NCBI RefSeq assembly: GCF_002135235.1
Contig: NZ_NEGB01000008.1
Span: forward strand, 58,550 to 122,549
Direction of reading: 5' to 3'
DNA: 64,000 bases
Source of the DNA: Acinetobacter silvestris
GTDB lineage: Bacteria > Pseudomonadota > Gammaproteobacteria > Pseudomonadales > Moraxellaceae
Made by a program: the position numbers and the translations under genes. The notes under the pieces are model-generated. The model saw only the letters and a list, made by a program, of their open reading frames with translations, ran no database searches and was not told the origin of the DNA. Below, in pieces: positions 28,586 to 38,386 of this stretch (position 1 is its first letter; every line of letters starts with the position of its first letter).

Positions 28586-29194
28586 CTAACGTTTCACCAC
28601 AATTGAATCAATACCGCTATGTTGCAACGTTTGTTGTGCAAGCACTGCAGCATTTTGTGATTCATATGGTCCTGAAATTACACGATACCAAGTTTTTCCA
28701 CCTTCAGTACTTTGTACCACATCAGCAGAAAGTCCATTCAAAATAATTTCTGCACGACGTGCATCGGCACTATCAGGGTCTGGATAACTGCGAACCTGTA
28801 AAATATATTCAGGTTGAGTTGCTGGAGTCGTTTGTTCAGAACCATCGGCACCGACATTGATATCATTCGAGGTGGGTTGGGTTGGTGCTTCTACAATCAC
28901 TGGCTGAGTTTGTGTTTTGCTTTCAGGAACAGCTTGTTCAGGTATAGGCGTCACTTGTTGCTGAGGTAATAAGTCGTAGAACCGATAATCTTTATTGGTA
29001 TCTTCTTGATAATGTGGGGAAGTTACATCATTATTTCTCGGCTGAACAGGTGCCCACGGTTTCCAGAGCATCAGTGCTACTGCAAAACTTAACACGATTA
29101 AAATGACTACAAGCATCCCTAACCATTTTGGAATTAATGGTTGTTTGGGTTTGTTCGGTCGTTCAGACACACCGCGCTGCGTTTTTCCAAACAC
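28586..29194 (-). CDS. SPOR-domain cell-envelope protein (FtsN-like)
   Basis: 202 residues. A short cytoplasmic start (KPKQPLIPKW) precedes one membrane helix (about 27-45), then a Pro/Gln/Thr-rich periplasmic linker and a C-terminal SPOR domain (about 127-202, YILQVRSYPDPDSADARRAE). SPOR domains bind denuded glycan strands at the septum. The place just after argS matches the FtsN-like SPOR gene of many gamma-proteobacteria. It is 27 bases downstream of argS and probably co-transcribed. Confidence 0.88.
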   Translation of the reverse strand: MFGKTQRGVSERPNKPKQPLIPKWLGMLVVILIVLSFAVALMLWKPWAPVQPRNNDVTSPHYQEDTNKDYRFYDLLPQQQVTPIPEQAVPESKTQTQPVIVEAPTQPTSNDINVGADGSEQTTPATQPEYILQVRSYPDPDSADARRAEIILNGLSADVVQSTEGGKTWYRVISGPYESQNAAVLAQQTLQHSGIDSIVVKR

Positions 29195-29221
29195 GTGGAA
29201 TTCCTCTTCTATTAGCTGCTT

Positions 29222-31027
29222 TTACATTTCATAAGGTGCTGAAACACCTAATAATGTTAAACCATTTTTGAGCACTTGTTGTACGTTTATAGATAACAAT
29301 AAACGTGCCTGAGATAAAGCAATATTTTGGTCATCCAAAATTTTTGCATCATCTAAGTTGTACCAAGCATGGAATAAAGCTGCGAGTTCTTTCAAATAAT
29401 TACCAATTTGATGTGGTTCATAACTATTTGCCGCACGAATCACAATCTCAGGATACGCTGCCAATTTTGCTAAAATCTCAGTTTCAGCTTCGAGTGTGAG
29501 CAATGAAGCATCATAGTTGCTCAATTGTTCACGATCGAAAGGAATATTCTTTTCTGGCGCTTTTAGGTCAACCATACGATTGACGCGGGCATAAGCGTAT
29601 TGAATGTAATACACCGCATTATCTTTACTTTGTGACACAGCAAGGTCTAAGTCAAAGTCAATGTGTTGCTCAGATTTACGCATCACATAATAAAAACGTG
29701 CTGCATCAATGCCCACTTCTTTACGCAGATCGCGTAAAGTCACAAATTGACCAGAACGAGATGACATTTGAATCATCTGACCGCCACGCCATAAGCTGAC
29801 AAATTGTACTAGAAGTACCGTCAGTTTTTTCGAATCATAGCCCATTGCATCAATTGCCGCTTTAACACGTGCAATATAACCATGGTGATCTGAACCCCAA
29901 ATATCAATAATATCGGTATAACCACGTTGTAATTTATTTAGGTGGTAAGCAATATCAGAAGCAAAATAGGTGGTTTGGCCATTACGACGTTTAACCACAC
30001 GGTCTTTTTCATCACCAAAATCTGTTGATTTAAACCAAATATTGCCATCTTTTTCGTATAGGAAGCCGCGTTGATCTAAGGTTTGCAGTGCTTCTTCAAT
30101 TTTTTCTGTTAAAGCAGCTTCGCTGAACCATTGGTCAAAAGTAACCCCAAATTCACCCAAATCATCTTTAATGTCATCTAAAATGGCGTTTAAAGCAGCT
30201 TGGTGGAATACGCGATAACCTGCACCAATCAATGCTTGTGAATTGTGAATTAAGCCATCAATGTGTTTTTCTTTATCACCTGAAAGTACAACCTTGTTAC
30301 CATCTGCATCAAGTTCTGCTGCATATTGCACATCTTCAGGAACATCTTTATAGACATCAGCGACAGGGCGTACATAAGCATCGCCATCTTTGTCGATAAT
30401 GCTTTGTGCGATTTCTTTAACGTAATCGCCTTGATAGGCATTTTTCGGAAAAACTAAGCTTTGACCCGTTAACTCGAGATAGCGTAAGTAAGTTGATGTT
30501 GCAAGGATGTCCATTTGACGGCCTGCATCATTCACATAGTACTCACGATCAACTTTAGCACCGGTGGCTTCAAGTAAGTTTGCAACTGTCATACCATAGG
30601 CAGCACCACGACCATGACCTACATGTAGGCTAGAGGTTGGATTTGCAGATACAAATTCGACTTGGATTTTTTTTGCTGCATTGGCTTGGGTTTTACCAAA
30701 CTGATCTTTTTGGGCTTGAATTTGATCAAGTATCGCAAAGCGTTGATCTGCATTTAAGAAGAAGTTGATGAAACCTGGGCCAGCAATCTCAGCTTTAGTA
30801 ATATCTGCCACTTCTGGTAAGTGAGCTAAGATTTTTTCTGCAAGATCACGTGGCTTCATACCTGCAGGTTTGGAGGCGATCATGGCAATATTAGACGCAA
30901 AATCGCCGTGACTTCGGTCTTTGGTTCGCGTTAATGTACTGGTGTTTTTCCAGTCAGATGGAAGTAACCCTTCAGCTTGGAGGGATTGCATTGCATGATC
31001 AAGAGCTGCTTGTATGGCCGTATTCAT
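29222..31027 (-). CDS. argS: Arginyl-tRNA synthetase
   Basis: Charges tRNA-Arg. A class I synthetase of 601 residues. The N-terminal additional domain, the HIGH-type motif HVGHGRGAAYG (H135-H138) and the MSSRSGQ loop that replaces KMSKS in this family are present. The C-terminal anticodon-binding domain begins near ARVNRMVDLK and ends at the usual Met (ends PYEM). The start is an ATG at 31027. Confidence 0.97.
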   Translation of the reverse strand: MNTAIQAALDHAMQSLQAEGLLPSDWKNTSTLTRTKDRSHGDFASNIAMIASKPAGMKPRDLAEKILAHLPEVADITKAEIAGPGFINFFLNADQRFAILDQIQAQKDQFGKTQANAAKKIQVEFVSANPTSSLHVGHGRGAAYGMTVANLLEATGAKVDREYYVNDAGRQMDILATSTYLRYLELTGQSLVFPKNAYQGDYVKEIAQSIIDKDGDAYVRPVADVYKDVPEDVQYAAELDADGNKVVLSGDKEKHIDGLIHNSQALIGAGYRVFHQAALNAILDDIKDDLGEFGVTFDQWFSEAALTEKIEEALQTLDQRGFLYEKDGNIWFKSTDFGDEKDRVVKRRNGQTTYFASDIAYHLNKLQRGYTDIIDIWGSDHHGYIARVKAAIDAMGYDSKKLTVLLVQFVSLWRGGQMIQMSSRSGQFVTLRDLRKEVGIDAARFYYVMRKSEQHIDFDLDLAVSQSKDNAVYYIQYAYARVNRMVDLKAPEKNIPFDREQLSNYDASLLTLEAETEILAKLAAYPEIVIRAANSYEPHQIGNYLKELAALFHAWYNLDDAKILDDQNIALSQARLLLSINVQQVLKNGLTLLGVSAPYEM

Positions 31028-31331
31028 AATCTATCGAAAAATAAATGTCGCAGAAAAACGCTAAATATAGCAAATTTCGAATGCTTTAGGTGAAAGCATT
31101 TGTATGAATAAAACTTATTCAGATTGAAGAGTAAAAATCGTGAATTTTTTGTACTGTATTTGGGTTAAATCAATAGTGTAAAAGTGAGTCATGGTTCTGT
31201 TTTACACAGGGGGAAATACGGCTTAAATTATGCCATTTTTTGTTGTACATTATGTGAAATGTATCTCATTACTGTATTTATTGGTATTTAAGTTGCTATT
31301 TTAATAGGTATATTTGTCAAATCACCATATT
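31028..31331. other. AT-rich gap upstream of argS
   Basis: About 300 bases between the extended end of the lipoprotein frame and argS. It should hold the argS promoter. I see no ORF or strong hairpin. Confidence 0.5.
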
Positions 31332-31909
31332 TTAATCTTTGCAGCTAACGGGTTGTTCTAAGCGTTCAGCATGACCATTTTGAAAGGTATACAATTTGGA
31401 GGCATTAAAAATTTTAATCACTTTGGTTTTTTTAGTGCTGTTTTAAACGCCTCTATTTTTTTGCTGTTGCTCAAATGAAATGGATTGGTATAATTTTTAT
31501 TGTCCAATAAAAACTGAATTGGTCCTGCTTGTTCGTCATGCGCTTTTAAAATGTCTTGACCTGCTTTATTGCGCAGAATAAAACCTGATTTTTGCGATGG
31601 CATTTTGCAATTTAAACGTAACAGCAGCATATTACCGTCCACAGATTTATTTTGCAGGGTATAAATCCCGTGTAAATCATTTTCGATATAAACCCATTGA
31701 ACTGTCGGCATATTCAGCGTCATTTGCTCAATTTTTTCTAATGTGGTTTTACTCACATCGACAACACCTTTTTGATCAAGTTCAGGCATTTTCTTTTCGC
31801 CTAACCCAACCATATCTTTGACTTGATTTGAGGTTTTTGAAATTGTATGGCAGCCACTGATTGCAACTACTGAGCAAATTAGCAAGGTATTGAAAGAAAA
31901 TTTCAGCAT
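31332..31909 (-). pseudogene. Lipoprotein gene, probably frameshifted in an A7 tract
   Basis: The intact frame (31418-31909, 163 residues) starts with a signal peptide ending in lipobox ISGC. It then has an unrecognised mature domain with LRLNCKMPSQKSGFILRNKAG. It stops soon after seven A's (T7 at 31427-31433 on the plus strand). Slipping back one base at A_AAA_AAA lets translation continue for about 28 more residues (TKVIKIFNASKLYTF, ending QPVSCKD at 31332), which completes the last strands of the domain. Either one A has been lost, the read is wrong, or frameshifting is used. Function unknown. Confidence 0.65.
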
Positions 31910-32173
31910 ATTTTTATTTTGAAGTCATTATGGATATGTAGTTTCACTACATCATTCGTGAATTCAGCCAAAAAATCAACCGGAAGATGAACAGCATGAA
32001 TAAAGTCATTATAAATAAGTAAAAAGGAATGAATTTATCAATCTGTAAAATACTCTGCATATCATTATCACGTATCTAAATACCTATTTACGCAAAAATA
32101 GGCTTAAGCTTAGCTACGACGAAAGTAGTATTCGTGGCAAAAAACGTAGGTCATTACATTATTGTCCACACAA

Positions 32174-33883
32174 ATGAGAATGGAAATGACAACTGAACAT
32201 TTGAAAAAGTATCCTTTATATATTCCGTATGCAGGCAACGCCCTTTTAGAACTACCACTGTTAAACAAAGGTTCTGCATTTAATGAAGAAGAACGTACTC
32301 ACTTTAATCTTCATGGTTTAATTCCGCATGTGATCGAAACCATTGAAGAACAGAGTCAGCGTTCGTATCAGCAGTACTGCGCGTTTAATGATGCGATCAA
32401 TAAGCATATTTATTTACGAAATATTCAAGACACCAATGAAACGCTGTTTTATCATTTAATTGAAAATCATTTAAGTGAGATGATGCCGATTATTTACACC
32501 CCGACAGTGGGTGAGGCATGTCAGCGTTTTTCCGATATTTATCGTCGTCATCGCGGGATTTTTATTTCTTATCCAGAGCGTAATCATATTGATGATATTT
32601 TACATAATGTAAACAAAAAGAATGTCAAAGTGATTGTGATCACGGATGGTGAACGTATTCTCGGTTTAGGCGATCAAGGCATTGGTGGGATGGGCATCCC
32701 GATTGGTAAGTTATCGTTGTATACCGCATGTGGCGGGATTAGCCCAGCCTATACGCTACCAATTACCATTGATGTTGGGACAAACAATCAACAATTGTTA
32801 AATGATCCAATTTATATGGGGTGGAAACAGCCTCGCATCAGCGGTGATGAGTATTACGCTTTTGTTGATGAAGTGATCAGCGCAGTTAAACGCCGTTGGC
32901 CGACTGCTTTGATTCAATTCGAAGATTTCGCCCAAAAAAATGCGATGCCGTTATTGGAAAAATATCGCGACCAAATTTGTTGTTTTAATGACGATATTCA
33001 AGGTACAGCCGCAGTTTCTGTCGGAAGTTTAATTGCCGCCAGTCGTGCTGCAGGTAAACAACTTAAAGATCAAAAAGTTGCTTTCTTAGGGGCAGGTTCA
33101 GCGGGTTGTGGTATTGCGGAACAAATTGTGGCGCAAATGATGGCTGAGGGTTTGACCGACGCGCAAGCAAGATCACAAATTTACATGGTCGATCGTTTTG
33201 GTTTGCTCACTGAAAATCAGCCAAACTTACTTGATTTTCAAAGTAAATTGGTACAAAAAATTGATGAGGTTGCACATTGGGGTGATGCAGAAGGTACAAT
33301 TTCCCTCTTTGATGTTGTGAAAAATGCGAAGCCAACCGTGTTGATTGGTGTTTCGGGGCAACCAGGATTATTCACCGAAGAAGTGATTCGGACTTTAGCA
33401 GAAAACTGTGAGCGACCGATTGTATTGCCGCTTTCAAATCCGACATCTCGTGTAGAAGCGGTTCCAGCAGATATTATCGAATGGACGCAGGGTAAGGCTC
33501 TAATTGCAACAGGAAGCCCATTTGCACCAGTGAATTATCAAGGTGAAATTTATAACATCTCGCAATGTAATAATTCTTATATTTTCCCGGGAATTGGCTT
33601 GGGTGTGATTGCGGTGCAAGCTACACGTGTCACCGATCATATGTTGATGGCGGCCAGTAATGCTTTGGCAGATTGTTCACCGAAACTGAATGATATTGAT
33701 GCGGATTTATTACCAGATTTAAATGCCTTGCAACAAGTATCTAAAATTATTGCGTTTAAAGTTGCAAAAGCAGCGATTCATGATGGAGTCGCACCCGCGA
33801 TTTCGGATGAGGTATTGCAACAACGTTTAGAGGATAATTTCTGGAAACCTGAATATCGTCGTTATAAACGTATTCCTAGCTAG
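32174..33883 (+). CDS. maeA: NAD-dependent malic enzyme
   Basis: Oxidative decarboxylation of malate to pyruvate. About 569 residues. Motifs: [18 protein letters not shown] at the start, [28 protein letters not shown], the metal site in [11 protein letters not shown] and the dinucleotide-binding [11 protein letters not shown]. The family length and the SfcA-like N terminus support the NAD type. The start is uncertain among ATGs at 32174, 32180 and 32186, since none has a strong ribosome-binding site; a TTG at 32162 is also possible. Confidence 0.94.
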   Translation: MRMEMTTEHLKKYPLYIPYAGNALLELPLLNKGSAFNEEERTHFNLHGLIPHVIETIEEQSQRSYQQYCAFNDAINKHIYLRNIQDTNETLFYHLIENHLSEMMPIIYTPTVGEACQRFSDIYRRHRGIFISYPERNHIDDILHNVNKKNVKVIVITDGERILGLGDQGIGGMGIPIGKLSLYTACGGISPAYTLPITIDVGTNNQQLLNDPIYMGWKQPRISGDEYYAFVDEVISAVKRRWPTALIQFEDFAQKNAMPLLEKYRDQICCFNDDIQGTAAVSVGSLIAASRAAGKQLKDQKVAFLGAGSAGCGIAEQIVAQMMAEGLTDAQARSQIYMVDRFGLLTENQPNLLDFQSKLVQKIDEVAHWGDAEGTISLFDVVKNAKPTVLIGVSGQPGLFTEEVIRTLAENCERPIVLPLSNPTSRVEAVPADIIEWTQGKALIATGSPFAPVNYQGEIYNISQCNNSYIFPGIGLGVIAVQATRVTDHMLMAASNALADCSPKLNDIDADLLPDLNALQQVSKIIAFKVAKAAIHDGVAPAISDEVLQQRLEDNFWKPEYRRYKRIPS

Positions 33884-33905
33884 TCATGCCTCTTAATTAA
33901 GTGGG

Positions 33906-33940
33906 ATAAAAGGAATCAGTCATTGGTTCCTTTTATCATT
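33906..33940 (+). terminator. Terminator after malic enzyme
   Basis: A stem of at least 10 bp (33906-33915 with 33927-33936), followed by a T-rich stretch, 22 bases after the stop. Confidence 0.75.
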
Positions 33941-34036
33941 TTTAGGATTGTAATCATAAAACTTAACAATTTTTACTCTAGACATCTGGGTAAGCTTGGT
34001 TAGAATTGCGCAAAATAATTTCAAAAAATAATATTC

Positions 34037-34906
34037 ATGTTGAAAAATATAAGTACTTTGATTGAGAGTTTGGGATTGAGTCTACAAAAACGGGCTTTGC
34101 ATTTACAATTTTCGAATCCTATATTGAACGCTCAGGCCTTTATTCAGTATGTCCAAGGGAAAAGTTTTATAAATCAGGGGTTTAAAGCTGAAATTTTATG
34201 CCTGTCTACGAATGCCCATATCGCACTCAAGCAATTTATTGGTTGTCAGGTTGCTGTTGATCAGGTCACTGATTTTGGCGAGCTTTACCGTACAACAGGT
34301 ATTGTTACGGGTGCAAGTCAGGGACAAAGTGATGGGGCATTAACGTTATATAAACTCACGATTGAGGATGCGACAGCGCTTTGGCATAAGCGCCGCAATA
34401 GTCGTGTGTTTATGAATAAAAATGTGCCTGAAATTACTGAAGTTTTATTTAAAGAGTGGCAGGCTAAAAGTACTTTATTTGCTTCAAGTTTAACTTTGGA
34501 TAATAGTGGCTTAAAACAAGAATATGATATTCGCCCTTTTGTGATGCAATCAAATGAAACCGATTATGAATTCTTAACGCGTTTATGGCGTAGTGAGGGC
34601 ATTAATTGGTTGGTTGATGAATCTGCAAAAATTGTTGCCATATCTGCAACACAGATTCAAGCGCAGAAGCTCCGTTTAATTGATGACAATAGTCAATATG
34701 AGGCATTGAGTCGCAGAAGTATTCGCTTTCATCGAAGTAATGCCACAGAGCACTTTGATACAATGACTAGCTTAGTTGCTCAACGAAATCTTCAATCTAC
34801 AGCTGTTCAAGTTCAGCGCTGGCAAGCTGATATTTTGGCACAAGATTTAGGCGATAGTCGTCTCAGTAAGCATAGCCTGGCTACGGATAAAGCAATTTAT
34901 AGTTAA
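34037..34906 (+). pseudogene. vgrG: Truncated VgrG (type VI secretion spike), N-terminal part only
   Basis: 289 codons that match the first domain of VgrG proteins. LHLQFSNPILNAQAFIQYVQ opens the gp27-like fold. IGCQVAVDQVTDFGELYRTTG and ETDYEFLTRLWRSEGINW follow, which are characteristic VgrG segments. A full Acinetobacter VgrG is about three times as long. Here the frame ends soon after VQVQRWQADILAQDLGD, before the OB and needle domains. The next gene begins 11 bases after the stop with a good ribosome-binding site (AAAGGT). It cannot build a spike alone, so I treat it as a remnant. No hcp or tss genes lie nearby. Confidence 0.8.
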
Positions 34907-34916
34907 AGGTAAAAGT

Positions 34917-35831
34917 ATGTTTCGATTTTTTTTATATGCAGTTATTTTTTTTAATATCGCGGGTTGTTATGCCAAAAATGATTTTACTATCACTATTAAT
35001 GGCAATAAAAACCAATGTAAATTTGATTATGGGGAAATTGATTTTTGCTCAAAAAAATATTTAAATTTATATAATAAAAATTTGGGTGCTACGAAAAATT
35101 TTAATAAAGACTTTATTTTATTCAGCTTAGATGATGCAATTGTTGTTCTAGATCCTATTGGTAAAGAGGTATTTCCATTATATGGACAGTATTTTGATGA
35201 GAAGAATGATGGAGGTAAAGTAATAAAGAATAAAACAATAGATTTTTCTAGTTTAAACAATAAAATATGTATAGATGGAATGAAATATGCGTATAAAGAT
35301 ATTGTCGAGAATGGTAGATATTGTTATAAGTTTTCAAATAAAAAATTTACGCTATTTAATGAAGATAAGAGAAGCTTTGTACAAAAAGATAATATAAAAG
35401 GATTACATTTAATTGAAAAAGAATTAAGTACGGTTGAGTCTGTTAAATTACCTTTCGATTCTAAAGTGAAAATAGGTAATAGAAATGTAGTTTTAGCATC
35501 AAATATTTCTGATGGTTTTATTGATTATGTGGTTAGTCATGGAGGAAGCTTAGGTGTTGGGAATGCCATTATTAAACTTCCAAGACAAGAGGGTAATATT
35601 GTTTTTGTTGAATTTTTCACAGACGAGAGTGAAAAATTATCTTATGTTTTAAATACTTTTAATAGTAATGGGAAGGGGCATTTTGTAAATTTTGGCACAG
35701 GATCTGATTTTTATATAGATAGTAGATATAATATTAAGGTTAAGAGTTATAACGGTAAAAATTTAAAATATAACTATTATAAAATTGCAAATGATGGAAC
35801 GATTATGAAAGGTAGTGCGCCATTTTTATAA
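34917..35831 (+). CDS. Unknown secreted or lipoprotein, possible immunity-type protein
   Basis: 304 residues, strongly AT-rich codons. The signal peptide (FRFFLYAVIFFNIAGC) ends in a lipobox-like IAGC, so the protein is probably lipidated and periplasmic. The mature part is rich in Lys, Asn and aromatic residues and has a Cys pair near the start, in an extended beta-like pattern. I recognise no domain. It sits right behind the vgrG fragment and in front of a peptidase fragment, which is where a T6SS effector or its immunity gene would lie. That role is inference. Confidence 0.65.
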   Translation: MFRFFLYAVIFFNIAGCYAKNDFTITINGNKNQCKFDYGEIDFCSKKYLNLYNKNLGATKNFNKDFILFSLDDAIVVLDPIGKEVFPLYGQYFDEKNDGGKVIKNKTIDFSSLNNKICIDGMKYAYKDIVENGRYCYKFSNKKFTLFNEDKRSFVQKDNIKGLHLIEKELSTVESVKLPFDSKVKIGNRNVVLASNISDGFIDYVVSHGGSLGVGNAIIKLPRQEGNIVFVEFFTDESEKLSYVLNTFNSNGKGHFVNFGTGSDFYIDSRYNIKVKSYNGKNLKYNYYKIANDGTIMKGSAPFL

Positions 35832-35888
35832 GTTTAAGATTTAACTTGATTGCAAAAATTACTACTTGGAACTGAATAAAAATGAGTT

Positions 35889-35999
35889 GTGATAGAGGTC
35901 TATTATAGGAATGACTTAGACATTGGAAATAATTATTCTGATATCTTTTATGGAGTTTTTTCCGATAATATTGAAGTCTATTTAAAGTTGTTAAAGTGA
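35889..35999 (+). pseudogene. Short gene tail, first copy of a duplicated C terminus
   Basis: A 36-residue open frame from a GTG, ending NNYSDIFYGVFSDNIEVYLK plus LLK. The last 23 residues recur almost unchanged in the frame at 38294-38386. A stop lies immediately upstream, so only the 3' end of a former gene remains. It lies mostly within the 79-bp repeat. Confidence 0.5.
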
Positions 36000-36005
36000 A
36001 GATAT
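35927..36005 (+). repeat. 79-bp direct repeat, copy 1
   Basis: Matches 38314-38392 with three mismatches in 79 bases. It ends at GATAT, where the two loci part: here into the peptidase fragment, there into the ATG of a lipoprotein gene. Confidence 0.9.
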
Positions 36006-36273
36006 AGCCAAAGCAAAGACTGCAGCAGCCATGCATGCAAAATATGGTGTTAGAAACAATAAAATAGCACATCCTGGTCGATCAAATCATAATCCAGTAA
36101 AGGCTTTAGCTGTAGATATGTCAATTACTAATATAAGTGGAAAAATAGTAAAGTTTAAAGGAGGGAGCAAAAAAGTTAATTCAATAGAGGACTTGGCATC
36201 TATTGGTAGAGAGTATAGTGTATTTTGGTTTGGTAGTAGTGATACACCACATTGGTCTTATGATGGACATTAA
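36001..36273 (+). pseudogene. C-terminal fragment of an M15-type peptidoglycan peptidase
   Basis: An open 90-codon frame reading HPGRSNHNPVKALAVDMSI, then NSIEDLASIGREYSVFWFG, SSDTPHWSYDGH and a stop. The zinc-binding pattern of M15 peptidases (SxH...AVD, then D-x-PHW) is complete. These are D-Ala-D-Ala carboxypeptidases or L-Ala-D-Glu endopeptidases, as in phage endolysins and some T6SS effectors. The frame enters straight from the 79-bp repeat with no proper start; an internal ATG at 36031 would give 80 residues. The 5' half of the gene is missing, apparently removed at the repeat junction. Confidence 0.65.
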
Positions 36274-36276
36274 ATT

Positions 36277-36904
36277 GTGAATAAATTATATATATATCAG
36301 TATGATGTTTTTGATTTCATGTACCTCATATGAAGATGAAATTCCTGTTGAATCTGTACAAAAAAATTATGATTCTAATCGAATTGAGCAATCTAAGAAC
36401 AAGATAGATTATACTATTGGTCGAGTTCAATTCTTAAATTCTAGTTGTATTGGTAGTGTTAAGCCGATAAATAATTTAATACCAATATTAATTGAATTTG
36501 ATTTGGATGATGAAAGTGGAAATGTAAAAAATATTGGGTATAGACGTGTAAAAATAAATTCATCGCCTGATAATGAATGTGTGAAAGCTTTAAACAGATC
36601 ATCAGTAGAAAGAAACTTTTCTTATTTTTATGGTTTAGATGAGAAAATTGAATCTGGTGTTGTAGACTATTTCATAGTTGGCGAAGAAAAAATGATTTTA
36701 AAGCAAAAAAATGGACAACCTTTAGCTTTAGATTTAAATCAAGATGGTAAAGCTGATTTTTTAGATATGTGTTATTCTTCTGAAGGCTCCCATTTTAATA
36801 TTTGGGATTCATCAAATAAAAAAGTAAAATTTTATCATGATGCCATATATTTGGACTTTGATACTATTAATAACTGCCAAGAGAAAGATTATTCCGAACC
36901 TTAG
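36277..36904 (+). pseudogene. Immunity-like lipoprotein gene, signal peptide out of frame
   Basis: The main frame (36302-36904, 200 codons) begins MMFLISCTSYEDE, which is only the end of a lipoprotein signal. A GTG at 36277 would supply MNKLYIY but in another frame. Adding one TA to the short TA tract (about 36287-36297) joins them into a normal signal with lipobox LISC. The mature part is unrecognised; near the C terminus it has an EF-hand-like DLNQDGKADFLD. It lies 3 bases after the peptidase fragment, the position expected for its immunity gene. The stop lies 8 bases before the IS1-like element. Confidence 0.6.
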
Positions 36905-37650
36905 CTTTTCTGGTAGTGTCTAATATGACGTGCTATCCATTTATTTCTCATGCCCTGATTATATATCAATAAGAACATATGTAAGACTGTTTCGTGATTT
37001 TCTTTATTTTTGGAAAAGCTCAAAGTTTTCGTGTAAAGCGTCCTAAACGATTTCTTAATGTAGCATTGAATCGTTAACCTGATTGGTTAAACCTGTATTT
37101 TACCCACAGAACGATGGATATCAGGATTGATACCTTCGTATAACTTGAGCAATAATCACTACATGTTGCTAAATTAAAATATTCTGTAGGGATACGACAA
37201 CGTAAATTTGTACAAGTTTCATCATTACACTGACCATACATAAGCCACCACTTGGCGCGTACGTCGGCATAATACAATCCAAGTCCACACCTTGTGACGA
37301 TGAGCTTTTACAAAACTCCATAACTCATCCAGTTTTAGGATATCTGTTGATTCTGTACTCAGTAAGTCATGACTCAGTTTCCTATTTTTTACTTTTTTTA
37401 TCCATCCTGTCAGTGTTTCAGGTGCAACACCAAATAAACGCTGAGTTCCTCTTAAACTACCTCGTTCAAGAGAACTATTAACAATGAGTTCTTTCTGTTG
37501 TTCTGTATATTTAATTTTGGGTTTGAGCGCACTGGAGTGCCCACAATCTTTACATTTAAACTGTGCATTCCCACTTTTGTTTTGACCATTCTTATGGATA
37601 TTGGATGGTTGGCAATGAGTGCAGACATAGGTTGTGGTTTCTATGATCAT
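36901..37650 (-). pseudogene. IS1-family transposase, frameshifted
   Basis: The first 139 or so residues are intact from ATG 37650. They include the zinc finger (CTHC...CKDC), a helix-turn-helix (RGTQRLFGVAPETLTGWIKK) and the first catalytic Asp in LKLDELWSF. The frame breaks near 37230. The next part (CNDETCTNLRCRIPTEYFNL, then the second Asp in CSDYCSSY) is in another frame. The C-terminal parts (HRSVGK, RFNATLRNRLGRF and KTLSFSKNKENHETV) lie in yet other frames. At least three shifts are needed, so no active enzyme is made. Confidence 0.8.
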
Positions 37651-37704
37651 AATCAGTACTTATTATTCATTAAGTTTGAGTTGTATTTAAAATTAAACAC
37701 CACC
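36912..37704 (-). mobile_element. Degenerate IS1-family insertion sequence
   Basis: About 793 bp bounded by imperfect inverted repeats: GGTAGTGTCTAAT at 36912 and its partner GGTGGTGTTTAAT read inward from 37704. The transposase inside is broken into several frames. I see no matching 8-9 bp target duplication, so the copy is old or its flanks have been rearranged. It splits the run of small AT-rich genes. Confidence 0.75.
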
Positions 37705-37772
37705 GAAAATTTTAATTATAAATCATAGTGTTATTGTGGATAATATATTTACAGCTATAAGTGAGCATATCA

Positions 37773-38261
37773 ATGAGAATTAGTCTTTTATTTATATTTT
37801 TTTGTTCTTCAGTATTAAATGCTGAAGTTCCACCTAAAGATTTCTATATGAAAGAAACTTATAATAAATTTTTGAAAGAGGATATGGGAGATACTTATTA
37901 TATAGAAAAAAGAATTAATAATAATTTTGTTGCTGTTATTGAGGAATATAGTAAAAAAAATAACAAATTAATTAAAAAAAATGAATCAGTATATATTAAT
38001 CCAATAGTTTTGAAATCGTATAATGATTATTACCAAATTACTAAAACATCAGATTATGAAAATGGAAAAATATCTTCTACGAGTTATTCTGTAGGTAATT
38101 CTAATAATTGTTTTGTTAAGTGTGGTGTTGAGGTTTTTTATAAAGATTCTAAAGTTTTAAAAAAAATAAAATATCCATCGTGTTTGAGTTTGTTGAATAT
38201 GGAAACAAGAAAATTAGATTATAAAAATAGTTATGTAGAAAAAAATTGTATTCCTAACTAG
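37773..38261 (+). CDS. Small secreted protein, unknown
   Basis: 162 residues from the ATG at 37773; a GTG at 37761 is possible. The signal peptide MRISLLFIFFCSSVLNA predicts export to the periplasm with cleavage after LNA. The mature protein is Lys/Asn/Tyr-rich, with a Cys pair in NNCFVKCGVEVFY and a further pair near the C terminus (SCLSLL, EKNCIPN), so disulfides are likely. No domain recognised. Base use is as AT-rich as the other genes of this island. Confidence 0.65.
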   Translation: MRISLLFIFFCSSVLNAEVPPKDFYMKETYNKFLKEDMGDTYYIEKRINNNFVAVIEEYSKKNNKLIKKNESVYINPIVLKSYNDYYQITKTSDYENGKISSTSYSVGNSNNCFVKCGVEVFYKDSKVLKKIKYPSCLSLLNMETRKLDYKNSYVEKNCIPN

Positions 38262-38293
38262 CCTTATTTTTAATTTAAAAATGAGTTCTCATA

Positions 38294-38386
38294 ATGTACG
38301 AATTAAATCCTAAAAATAATTATTCTGATATCTTTTATGGAATTTGTTCCGATAATATTGAAGTCTATTTAAAATTGTTAAAGTGA
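38294..38386 (+). pseudogene. Short gene tail, second copy of a duplicated C terminus
   Basis: A 30-codon frame from an ATG, ending NNYSDIFYGICSDNIEVYLK plus LLK, nearly the same as the tail at 35889-35999. It lies 4 bases before the next lipoprotein start. It could be a real micro-gene, but its likeness to a C-terminal tail suggests a remnant. Confidence 0.45.
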
